Assembly (NCBI GenBank): GCA_963795485.1
Contig: CAWCIL010000025.1
Location: forward strand, 1 to 64,000
Direction: 5' to 3'
Source: AP-15 sp963795485
GTDB taxonomy: Bacteria > Pseudomonadota > Alphaproteobacteria > ATCC43930 > CGMCC-115725
DNA length: 64,000 nt
Part shown: positions 28,620 through 36,801 of the stretch, in pieces
Layout: each line of letters opens with the position of its first letter
Position numbering within the stretch: the stretch's first letter is position 1
Made by a program: the position numbers and the translations under genes
The notes under the pieces: model-generated
What the model was told of the DNA's origin: nothing
What the model saw: the letters and a program-made list of their open reading frames with translations, nothing else
Databases searched by the model: none

Positions 28620-29711
28620 ATGATCTTCATGTGCGTCGGCCTCCCTGGCCGGTTTGCCGAATGGTGCGATGCGGTGATCGCCCATTTGGCCGAACCCACA
28701 GGCGGTGCTGTCGGGATATTGGCTCACCCGAAAGTGCATGAAATGCTGGGCTACGGTCCGATCATGCCCACCTCAGAGGAGGCTGTGCTGACCATGCTGA
28801 AAGGCCAATTTTCACACGTGGTCGTCGGCGCCCGCCAACCGGACGCTGGGCTGCAAAAGGCGTTGACGCAAACGAACGCGCGTTTCGTCATGGCGCTCGA
28901 CGATCCCCGGATAGCGGTCGGCAATCTCCTCGATGGAACCGAGGCCGAGTTGAGTGCGGCAACAAGGGCCGTCGCCAATTGCTGCCCGCCGATCCTCAAC
29001 TATCTGTCCATGGAAGGGGCGCTGAGATTGCACGCGGATCGGGCAGGCGTCGATCCCTGCGCTGCGGTTGCCGAGATTGCCGACCATCTCCGGATCGAGG
29101 CGGGCGGGGCCCAAATCGAGCGGATCGTCGCAGATTTGGCGAATAGCGGCCTCGACCTCCGGCTAGCGGCGAATGCCGCATGGGTGGATCAAATCCCTGA
29201 AGCGGGACGGAAAATGGTTGACGGCGCTCTGGGGGCCTATGCCGAGTGCTTTGGCGGGCGGAGCCTCAGTCAGATTGTCTGGACCCGAGATCTGTTCATG
29301 CTAACAGGCGATGCGGCCAAAAAGCCGACGCGAGCGATCGACGTGTCGGGCGGCACCCGCAATCTGATATTCGGACCCTATATCCACTTGCCTCCGGGTT
29401 CCTGGAACGCGCGGACGGTTCTCGGCTTCTCCAAGGAGGCCGCCGGACACGCCTTTGTTATCAACGTCGCTGCCGGCGCTCAGCTCGGCGCGAGCCATTT
29501 TCAACCTCCGAACGGCGGCGTGTTCGAGACGAATATCGCATTTTCTCTTGGTGCGCAGATGGATACCGGCATCGAACTGCGCGTCATCGTGGCCGAGGAC
29601 ATGGCTAGGGGAGAGTTGACATTTGGCCACGTCGTTCTGACGCCGTTGTCGCCGAGCAGACCGGAAAGCTCGGCGGCCAACGGAGACTTCATGGCGGCGC
29701 TCAAGCTGTAG
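28620..29711 (+). CDS. Sulfotransferase-like protein with degenerate P-loop and C-terminal beta module, paralogue 1
   Basis: 363 residues. The N-terminal CVGLPGRFAEW sits where sulfotransferases have GxPRSGTTW. ARFVMALDDPRIAVGNL resembles their 3'-phosphosulfate block (RDPR), and AVAEIADHLRIE resembles the late helix before FLG. The Lys/Arg and Ser/Thr that bind PAPS are absent, so activity is doubtful. Residues about 245-355 are the shared beta module (IFGPYIHLPPGSWNARTV). A homologue follows immediately at 29745. Start at ATG 28620; ATG 28629 is an alternative, and no strong ribosome-binding site is seen. Function unknown; context suggests glycan modification. Confidence 0.7.
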   Translation: MIFMCVGLPGRFAEWCDAVIAHLAEPTGGAVGILAHPKVHEMLGYGPIMPTSEEAVLTMLKGQFSHVVVGARQPDAGLQKALTQTNARFVMALDDPRIAVGNLLDGTEAELSAATRAVANCCPPILNYLSMEGALRLHADRAGVDPCAAVAEIADHLRIEAGGAQIERIVADLANSGLDLRLAANAAWVDQIPEAGRKMVDGALGAYAECFGGRSLSQIVWTRDLFMLTGDAAKKPTRAIDVSGGTRNLIFGPYIHLPPGSWNARTVLGFSKEAAGHAFVINVAAGAQLGASHFQPPNGGVFETNIAFSLGAQMDTGIELRVIVAEDMARGELTFGHVVLTPLSPSRPESSAANGDFMAALKL

Positions 29712-29744
29712 TAGCAGGCGCGGGCTGGGCTGGTAAGGTCATCG

Positions 29745-30800
29745 ATGATTAGCCTCGTCACAGGTCTCCCCGGGCGATTTGCGGAATGGTGTGAGGTTCT
29801 GACCGCCGAACTGCTTCGCCGCGCGCTGGGACAGGTCGAGGTGAACCGCGCCAACACCCTCACGGAGATCTTTCTCAACATGCTGCAAAGCGGGGCGTTG
29901 CACGGCGTGGTCGCGGCGTCGCAGCCGGGGGGTCGGCTCAGGCGGGCGTTGGTCGAGGCCGGGCGGCCGTTTATCGTGGCGCTCGAAGATCCGCGGGCGG
30001 CGCTGGCCGACCTCGTGCTCCGGCGCGGGACCGAAATTGCGACGGCGACGCGGACGGTCGCCAGCAGCTGTGCCGCGTCGCTGTGCTTTCGCGAGACACC
30101 GGGTGCGCTCGTGCTTCGGGCGGATCGGGAGAGCAGCGACCCGTTGTCGACCGCAGCCGCGATCGCGCGCCATTTGGAGATTGAAATCGGCGACGGCGAG
30201 GTCGCCGATATCGTCAGCAGTCTGCGCACCGACGGTGTCGTCGTTGAGCCCGGCGACGTCGCCGCGTGGTGGAACGGACTGGCTCCGGGCCAGCGGTCGC
30301 TCGCCGAAGGCGCTCTCGGCCCCTATCTCGATGGCCTCACCGCCAACGGGCCGGGGCCGATCAGCTGGGCACCCGAACTGTTCTTTGTCGGCGACCGGCC
30401 GAATGAGCAGGTGACCGGCGGCCTCGACATCACCGGCCGCGTGCGCTGCCTGCTGCGCGGCCCGCAAATCTTGCTTCCCCCGGGGCACTGGTCTCTATCA
30501 TTGGCACTGCATGTCTCGCCTGAGGCTGCCGAGCACCGCTTTCTCCTGGAAGTCACCGCCGGCGCCGCGCTGAGCCGGACCATCATACAGCCCGGAGATG
30601 CCGGAACGATCGGAGCCGACCTCACGCTGATGCTCGAGGAGCTGCCCGAGCGGCCGATCGATCTGGCGCTATCCAACGAACGTCCCGCCTTTGCCGGACA
30701 GTTGAGCCTGCTGCACGTCACCTTGACGCGGCAGTCGCCGGCGCTCGCCACGGCCACCGAAGCAGCTGAACGGAATGAGTCGCGGACAGCGGGGCAGTGA
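29745..30800 (+). CDS. Sulfotransferase-like protein with degenerate P-loop and C-terminal beta module, paralogue 2
   Basis: 351 residues, a tandem paralogue of the preceding gene: both begin with GLPGRFAEW, and VALEDPRAALADLV matches ALDDPRIAVGNLL. The C-terminal module (about 225-335) has LLRGPQILLPPGHWSLSLAL, where the usual FGPYI is RGPQI. It starts 33 bases after the previous stop and converges on a glycosyltransferase gene 50 bases away. The PAPS-binding residues are again missing, so conservation of the degenerate loop in both copies suggests a different function rather than decay. Function unknown. Confidence 0.7.
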   Translation: MISLVTGLPGRFAEWCEVLTAELLRRALGQVEVNRANTLTEIFLNMLQSGALHGVVAASQPGGRLRRALVEAGRPFIVALEDPRAALADLVLRRGTEIATATRTVASSCAASLCFRETPGALVLRADRESSDPLSTAAAIARHLEIEIGDGEVADIVSSLRTDGVVVEPGDVAAWWNGLAPGQRSLAEGALGPYLDGLTANGPGPISWAPELFFVGDRPNEQVTGGLDITGRVRCLLRGPQILLPPGHWSLSLALHVSPEAAEHRFLLEVTAGAALSRTIIQPGDAGTIGADLTLMLEELPERPIDLALSNERPAFAGQLSLLHVTLTRQSPALATATEAAERNESRTAGQ

Positions 30801-30850
30801 ATCGCTCGGGCCGGGCAGCACGGGGGCCGCCTCAGCCGGCGTATTCGCAG

Positions 30851-32224
30851 TCAGACCGGCGCGGCGACTTGGTCGACAACCTGCACAATCATCCGGTGCA
30901 CGGCCGCGAAATGGTCCTCCCATCGGGCGGGTTGCCAGCCGGAGAGGCGGCGCAGCTGAGCTTCCCGCCGCCGCGATTGCGGGGCGGCATAGTCGAGCAC
31001 GGCCGCCTGCCACGCGCTCCCATCGAGCGGGTCGAGATAGTCCGGGACAGCGCCGCCGGTCTCGCGCAGCGCCGGCAGATCGCTGCACATGACCGGTGCC
31101 CCGAGGGCCAGGGCCTCGACCACCGGAAATCCGAATCCTTCGGCAAAGGACGGGAGCAGCAGGGCCCGCGCGCCGCGGATCAGATGGGCCATCTCGACAT
31201 CGGGAAGCGCGTTGCGCTCGATGACCAGATTGCGCAGACCAGGGCAGCGCTCGAGCATATCGACCACGTTCTGGGTGAGCCAGCCGCGCTGGCCGATCAA
31301 GATCAGCCGCGGCGCCGACGGACCCAGCTCCGCGGCGAGCCGGCGCCATAAATTCAGCAGCATCAGGTGATTCTTGCGCGCCTCGATGGTGCCGACGCAG
31401 ACGAAGTACGGTGGATCGCACTCCTGGGGCGGCTCGGGCCGCGGCGGCCGTGCCGGCAGATGCCACCCGAACGGCGCGACGATAATTGGCGAGGCCCGCC
31501 CGGCCCTCTCCAGATAGGGATGGAAGGCATTGCGGACCGCGGTCGAACCAACAATGATGGCGTCGCCGAGCGCTGCTGCCGTCTCGATCCGCCGGCGATG
31601 CCGCTGGTCCTGCCCGGGCTTGGCATATTCGGGGAATTCGATCGGGATCAGATCGTGGACCAAGCAGACGAACCGGGTCCCGCCGCAGTCCTTGAGCCGG
31701 GCAATCGCGCGGCGCGCCTCCAGGCGATAATGCGAGACGAGAAGATAGACGGGCGGCCCGGAGCTCATCTTCAGCTGCGCCCGCAGCGCGCGTCCGCCAT
31801 GCAGCAGGGCGGTCAGCCGCAGCCGCAGCGCCATGCGCTCGAGTTGGCGGTCGCTCCTGGGCATGCCGCCATCGCCGCGCCACCGCGCGGCAAGCCCCGT
31901 AATATAGCCGGAAACGGTATCCCACGGCAACAGCCCGAACCTGCCGACGGCATCGCTCGCCGCGAAAGAGAGCGGCGACCGGCTGGCCATCAGGTGCTGC
32001 GCATAGGCGAGCTCGACGCGATCGATGCCGGTCGGCGTCTCGCGTCCGGCGCGCGACAGCAAGCGCGACACGTCGAGCACGATAGCCGGGCCATTCGGCA
32101 AGATCGGTGAAGAGCGCAATTCTGCCGGCCGTACTTTTCGACAGCCGCCAACAGCAGCGTCGGAGCGCTCGCCGGCTGAGCCTGCCTTGGATGGGGTCGC
32201 GGCAATCTCTGTCGCCGCGTGCAT
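30851..32224 (-). CDS. GT4-family glycosyltransferase (GT-B fold)
   Basis: About 457 residues from ATG 32224. Features: LVHDLIPIEFPEYAKPG in the acceptor domain, then a nucleotide-sugar domain with YFVCVGTIEARKNHLMLL, LILIGQRGW and the donor-site EX7E-type motif ARALLLPSFAEGFGFPVVEALALGAPV. It should add a sugar to the growing surface glycan on the cytosolic face. The frame is open up to 32392, overlapping the upstream permease gene; 32224 is preferred because it removes the overlap. It is the last gene of the minus-strand export operon. Confidence 0.9.
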   Translation of the reverse strand: MHAATEIAATPSKAGSAGERSDAAVGGCRKVRPAELRSSPILPNGPAIVLDVSRLLSRAGRETPTGIDRVELAYAQHLMASRSPLSFAASDAVGRFGLLPWDTVSGYITGLAARWRGDGGMPRSDRQLERMALRLRLTALLHGGRALRAQLKMSSGPPVYLLVSHYRLEARRAIARLKDCGGTRFVCLVHDLIPIEFPEYAKPGQDQRHRRRIETAAALGDAIIVGSTAVRNAFHPYLERAGRASPIIVAPFGWHLPARPPRPEPPQECDPPYFVCVGTIEARKNHLMLLNLWRRLAAELGPSAPRLILIGQRGWLTQNVVDMLERCPGLRNLVIERNALPDVEMAHLIRGARALLLPSFAEGFGFPVVEALALGAPVMCSDLPALRETGGAVPDYLDPLDGSAWQAAVLDYAAPQSRRREAQLRRLSGWQPARWEDHFAAVHRMIVQVVDQVAAPV

Positions 32225-32324
32225 CGGTGCCACGTCCGGTGCCTCGGTTCGTCCGCCAGTGGTTCGGAAGACTGGCCGCTTCCGCGAGATACCCCCGCCC
32301 GATGCCGGCACCGCGCTCGACCCG

Positions 32325-33111
32325 TCACTCGTTGACGATATAGCGGCGCACGTCGCGCAGCCCCAACAGTCCGAACAAAGTGATCGCGGCAAGGGTGAAG
32401 CTGAGCTGGGGAATGTCGTAATAGTATCGCATCACCGGGCCGAAGAGCCCGGCGCGAATCATCTCATAGCATGGCAGCGCCGGCATCACATTCAGCAATA
32501 GGTGCCGTATCGATGGCGGCAGCCAAGCAGCCATGTAAAAAAAGCCCGACACGGGCAAGTACATATACGAAGCCGGCTGCCACACCTTTTCGAATATTGC
32601 GGTGCGCTCGCTGAATGCGGCAATGATGAAGCCGAGGGCAGACGCACCACCAAGTCATGAAAAAGTAACCGAGGAACAACATCGGCATGTTTCGTGGCCA
32701 GTCCATCGCCCCGACGCAGTAGAACAAAAAGAACGCAAACACCGTTGCCATGTAATTGCCCATGATCTCCAGCGCCATGCGGGCGAGGACCGAATCGAAC
32801 GGGGTGACGTTGCGGTGGTAAAGCAGGGCCACATTGCCCCGAACCGCGAAGATCATCCGGCTCCCGATGTGACGAAACAGCAGAATCGGAAAATAGCCGG
32901 TCCACACGAAGGGCACGACCGACAAACCGTGTTCATAATGACCGCGGATGATCCGCCACATTCCGATCACCGGCAGCGCGAAGATCAGGAACTCACCGAA
33001 CATCCAGGCAAAACCGAGGTTCTCGCGGCCGAACCGGGAATAGGTTTCGCGCATGATCAGCGCACCGACGACGCGGAGTTGAATGGCGAGGCTCTTCAGA
33101 AACTTCCGCAT
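32325..33111 (-). CDS. ABC-2 type polysaccharide export permease (KpsM/Wzm-like)
   Basis: Inner-membrane channel half of an ABC exporter for lipid-linked polysaccharide. The N-terminal amphipathic part MRKFLKSLAIQLRVVGALIMRETYSRFG is typical of KpsM, followed by six hydrophobic segments and ending with LGLRDVRRYIVNE. One extra G near 32640 shifts the frame; correction gives 261 residues, the usual size. It works with the ATPase at 34721-35371, from which it is separated by a glycosyltransferase gene. Confidence 0.9.
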
Positions 33112-33213
33112 TGCCGCTTCTCCGCCGGATTTCCTATGCCGCGCGCCGCGGGTTTATAGTGGGCTCGGAAAGCCGATCGCAACGCTTTCGGCGCAGCCGG
33201 CCACGGTCTGCGG

Positions 33214-34563
33214 TCACGCGAGCGCGCGATAGAGCGCACCGACCCGCTCGCGATAACGGTCGACCGAGAACTTCATGGCCTGCACCTCGCCGCGACGCGA
33301 CAGCTCGGCGCGCAGATCGGCATCATCGACGATCGCGCGGATCGCCGCGGCGATCTGGTCGGTGCTATAGGGGTCGACCAGCAGGGCGGCATCGCCGGCA
33401 ATCTCCGGAATCGAGGATTCGCGGGAGGTGACGACCGGCGTGCCCAGCACCATCAATTCGAGCACCGGCAGCCCGAAGCCCTCGTATAGGGAGGGAAACA
33501 CCACGGCTCTGGCGCCGCGGATCAACGTCACCAGCAGCGAAAAAGGCACGTAGTCGTAACGATGAACCATGCGCCGCTGGCGGCGGTTGGCAAGCGTCTT
33601 CGAGCGCTGCAGACCGCGCAGCTGGGTGATCAGCTTGGTTTCCGCGTCGTTTTCCCAACCTTTGCCGGCCACCAGCACCAGCGGAATGTCGACCCCCGAC
33701 GACAAATACCCTTCGATCAGCCGGCCGACGTTCTTCTTCGGCTCCAAAGCTCCGAAAAACAGCAGATAGTCGTGAAATTCGAGACCGAACGAGCCTTCCA
33801 GCTGCTCGGCGATCGCCGCGTCCGGTCGCTCGCGATAGGCCGCCGGAAAATCCACCGCCTGGTAGGTATTGGTGACCCGGCTTTCCTCGACGCCGAGCAG
33901 TGTGATGATGTCGCGCTTCGAATTCTCGGACACGGTAACGATGTGGTCGGCCTGCAGCGCGATCTTTTTGAGCACGCGGAACATTTGCCGCTTGTTGTCG
34001 AGAGTGGTGAACGGCAGGCGCAGCGGCACAAGATCGTGGATTGTGTAGACGTTGTGGGCGGCCCGCGAACGCAATGGCAGAGGATAGGTGCAGTGAAATA
34101 CATGCGGCGCCTGGTCAAAGGTAAGATTAACAAATTTATTGGTGTGGGCAAAATGCGCCCGAGCATTGGCGAAAAGATTGCGGGCCGCGAACGCGCGATG
34201 CTGCTCCGGCAGCATCGCTTCGAACTGACGGCGGACAACGACGCCCGCGAAATCCACGGGATGGGGCTTGATCGGGGCAAAGCTTCGAGCCTGATCGGTC
34301 AGATAGTTGACGATCTGCCGGGCCCGCGCGGTCTGGGTCGCCCGCTTCTCGTCGAAAAACGCCACCTCGCGCAGCAGCCGATCCTTGGGCGGCGTCTGCG
34401 CCGAGGCGTAGACGACACCGACCTCGTAGCCGAGATCGAACACAACCCGGGCCAGCATCCGGGCGTAGGTCGCGACGCCGGTGCCCTGGGACAGCGACAG
34501 ATTGAGGCCGTCATAGATGACGCGGCGGGCCGTCTGCAACGCGGCCTCGGGCTTCGCAGCCAT
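33214..34563 (-). CDS. GT4-family glycosyltransferase
   Basis: 449 residues from ATG 34563 (MAAKPEAALQTARRVIYDG). The acceptor-side domain has GTGVATYARMLARVV and YTIHDLVPLRLPF. The donor domain has YLLFFGALEPKKNVGRLIEGY, LVLVAGKGWEND and ARAVVFPSLYEGFGLPVLELMVLGTPV, the retaining GT4 hallmark. It resembles mannosyl/rhamnosyl transferases, but the sugar cannot be assigned. AAGGAGG lies 13 bases before the ATG; starts at 34605 or 34644 are possible. It sits between the permease and ATPase genes of the exporter, so it belongs to the same operon. Confidence 0.9.
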   Translation of the reverse strand: MAAKPEAALQTARRVIYDGLNLSLSQGTGVATYARMLARVVFDLGYEVGVVYASAQTPPKDRLLREVAFFDEKRATQTARARQIVNYLTDQARSFAPIKPHPVDFAGVVVRRQFEAMLPEQHRAFAARNLFANARAHFAHTNKFVNLTFDQAPHVFHCTYPLPLRSRAAHNVYTIHDLVPLRLPFTTLDNKRQMFRVLKKIALQADHIVTVSENSKRDIITLLGVEESRVTNTYQAVDFPAAYRERPDAAIAEQLEGSFGLEFHDYLLFFGALEPKKNVGRLIEGYLSSGVDIPLVLVAGKGWENDAETKLITQLRGLQRSKTLANRRQRRMVHRYDYVPFSLLVTLIRGARAVVFPSLYEGFGLPVLELMVLGTPVVTSRESSIPEIAGDAALLVDPYSTDQIAAAIRAIVDDADLRAELSRRGEVQAMKFSVDRYRERVGALYRALA

Positions 34564-34720
34564 TGTGGAAACCGATCCTCCTTCGCCGTTGCACCGCATC
34601 CGATCGGCATAAGCCGATCGACTCGGCTTCGCCTCCGTTGCCATAGCCGGGCTGGTCTTGCCTACCGGATCACCGGGCCGAGCTTCGCCCGCGGACCGGC
34701 TGCCGACGGCGGTCCGGATC

Positions 34721-35371
34721 TCACAGGGCGCTGTAGATATCGAGCGCCAGGTCGAGGTCGGCGAACACCTTGCCGCGCCCGCGATGCAGGACGACCGCGC
34801 GCGAACAGTAGCTCTTGATGATGCCGGCCACGTGAGACGCCAGAATCAGTGCACGATCCGCGCGTTTCTCAAAGAGCTCTTCATGACACCGCAGCTGGAA
34901 CCCGTGATCACCGGCGGCGATGACTTCGTCGATCAGATAGCAGTCGAATTCCACGGCGAGCGACAAGGCAAAATTGAGCCGCGCCGCCATTCCGGCCGAA
35001 TAGGTCCTGACCGGTTCCGACAGGAATTTGCCGAGCTGGGCAAAATCGTCGACAAAATCGCGCAATTGTTGGAATGGCCTGCCGTAAACTCGGGCGATGA
35101 AGCGGATGTTGTCGTTGCCGGTCAGGATGCCATGAACGCCGCCGCCGATCGCCACCGGCCACGATAGCGACATGGTCCGCTCGATCGTGCCCTTGGTCGG
35201 CAGCTCGATGCCGCCGAGCAGCCGGATCAGGGTCGATTTGCCGGCGCCGTTGCGGCCGAGCAAGGCGATCTTTTCGCCCCGCGCCAGCTCGAACGAAATC
35301 TCGTTCAGCACCCGGCGATAGCCGCCCTTTTCGCTCGGATAATCCTTGCAGACCTCGCTGACCTTGATCAT
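34721..35371 (-). CDS. ABC polysaccharide export ATPase (KpsT-like)
   Basis: 216 residues. Walker A GRNGAGKST, signature YSAGMAARLNFALSLA and Walker B YLIDEVIAAGDHGF are as in KpsT/Wzt. The short length without the Wzt C-terminal carbohydrate-binding domain places it with capsule-type (KpsT) exporters. It drives export of glycan through the KpsM-type permease. The start MIKVSEVCKDYP is 49 bases after the KpsE-type stop. Confidence 0.93.
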   Translation of the reverse strand: MIKVSEVCKDYPSEKGGYRRVLNEISFELARGEKIALLGRNGAGKSTLIRLLGGIELPTKGTIERTMSLSWPVAIGGGVHGILTGNDNIRFIARVYGRPFQQLRDFVDDFAQLGKFLSEPVRTYSAGMAARLNFALSLAVEFDCYLIDEVIAAGDHGFQLRCHEELFEKRADRALILASHVAGIIKSYCSRAVVLHRGRGKVFADLDLALDIYSAL

Positions 35372-35420
35372 CGGCGCATTCGTTCAGTGTGCGATGCCGC
35401 GGCAGCGGCCAAACCCGCTG

Positions 35421-36617
35421 CTAGGCTGCGGCATGTTCGCGCACGCTCGCGACCAAGATCCAGGCGATGCCGTAAGCGAGCAGGCAGGTAGCCAACACCA
35501 TCGAAAACGAGACGACCCGCTTTGGATACAGCGGAAAATCGGGCAGGTTGGGTTGCGCGATGGTTTCGAGATAGAGCTGCTGTCTCTGCGCGCTGAGCTT
35601 TGCCGCCTCGAGCGACGTGTAGGCCGAAGCCAATTGCTTTTCGGCCAACTGAAGGGCGACGTCGAGGTGCTCGTATCCGGTCTGGGCAGCGGCGACCGAG
35701 CCGCTGTCGCCGGTAATCTTGCCCCGCTCCTCGACAATCAGCTTGGCCAGCGACGCGAGGCGGGTCCTGAGCACCGGTATTTGCGGGCTGTGCGGCGCAT
35801 TTCTCAGCGCATCGGTAAGTAACGCCTGGGCTTCCGCGCGTTGCGTGTTCAGCGCTGCCAATAGCTTCAGCGGGCCTTCCGCAGCCGATTTCGGGTCGAG
35901 CATCTGCTCTCGCACGCGATAGTCGGTCAACTGGGCCTGGATCGCGGCAATGCGGACTTGCGTCGAATCGACCTCGGCCTGGAAGTTGCTCACTGCATCC
36001 CGCCGCGCCCGCTGGTTGAGCCGGTTGACCAGCTGCTCGCTTGCCGCTAACAGCGCTTTAGCGATGTTTTGCGCGTCCTCCGGCCGATACGCCTTGACCT
36101 GCAACGTGCTGACATTGGTCGTCTCGTCGAAATCGACAGACACGAACCGTGAATAGGCTTTGTAGAGCGCCTCGAAATCGTTGCGCCAGGAGATGATTCC
36201 CGGAAAACGGGAGACAATGTCTGCCCCCGGCCGGTCGAGGATCGCTCGCAGATCGTCATGCTCGTCGAGCTGTCGGACGGCATCGCGCGACTCGATGAAC
36301 TCCTGCACCATCATCGCGTCGTCCTGCCCCCCGGCGTTGGCGCCCTGGAGCAGACTGGCGACACCGCCCAGCGTCGACCGCGATGTCCCCGGGCCGCGGA
36401 CCACGAATTCCGCCTCCGACATATACTGGTCCGAGGCGATCCCGAAATAATAGACGGCGGCAACCAGGGTCGGCACCCCGACGATGGCCCAGAACCAGAT
36501 GTTCAGCGCTGCGAACAGCCGGCCGAGCGAACCGATGCCCCACGGCCGAACCGCCACGCCGGCCGCGGCTCGACGGACGGCAACTTGCGCGCGGCGCAGA
36601 CTCGGGAGATCGGACAT
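35421..36617 (-). CDS. Capsule polysaccharide export inner-membrane protein (KpsE/CtrB/BexC-like)
   Basis: 398 residues. An N-terminal transmembrane helix (about 37-58, FWAIVGVPTLVAAVYYFGIA) is followed by the family block SDQYMSEAEFVVRG. A long periplasmic coiled-coil region (about 180-340, Gln/Ala-rich) and a C-terminal helix (FSMVLATCLLAYGIAWILVA) complete it. KpsE-type proteins link the ABC exporter to the outer-membrane polysaccharide channel. No KpsD/Wza-like gene, nor KpsC/KpsS, is in the window. Start at ATG 36617; it heads the minus-strand operon, with the 184-base gap to 36801 probably holding its promoter. Confidence 0.92.
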   Translation of the reverse strand: MSDLPSLRRAQVAVRRAAAGVAVRPWGIGSLGRLFAALNIWFWAIVGVPTLVAAVYYFGIASDQYMSEAEFVVRGPGTSRSTLGGVASLLQGANAGGQDDAMMVQEFIESRDAVRQLDEHDDLRAILDRPGADIVSRFPGIISWRNDFEALYKAYSRFVSVDFDETTNVSTLQVKAYRPEDAQNIAKALLAASEQLVNRLNQRARRDAVSNFQAEVDSTQVRIAAIQAQLTDYRVREQMLDPKSAAEGPLKLLAALNTQRAEAQALLTDALRNAPHSPQIPVLRTRLASLAKLIVEERGKITGDSGSVAAAQTGYEHLDVALQLAEKQLASAYTSLEAAKLSAQRQQLYLETIAQPNLPDFPLYPKRVVSFSMVLATCLLAYGIAWILVASVREHAAA

Positions 36618-36801
36618 GGGCGAACTCTGCGGTTGAGGAAAGGTGTCGATTTGGGGGTCAGAAAGGACGGAAGATTTTGTCGGTCTCAAGGCAAGCAATA
36701 TATCAACGAGGCAAGCTTATCCCATCGACATCAGGTTCGGAAGAGGACGAAACCGCACAGAGCCGGGTGGCCCGGCCGGAGACGGCAGCGGCGCAGATAA
36801 G

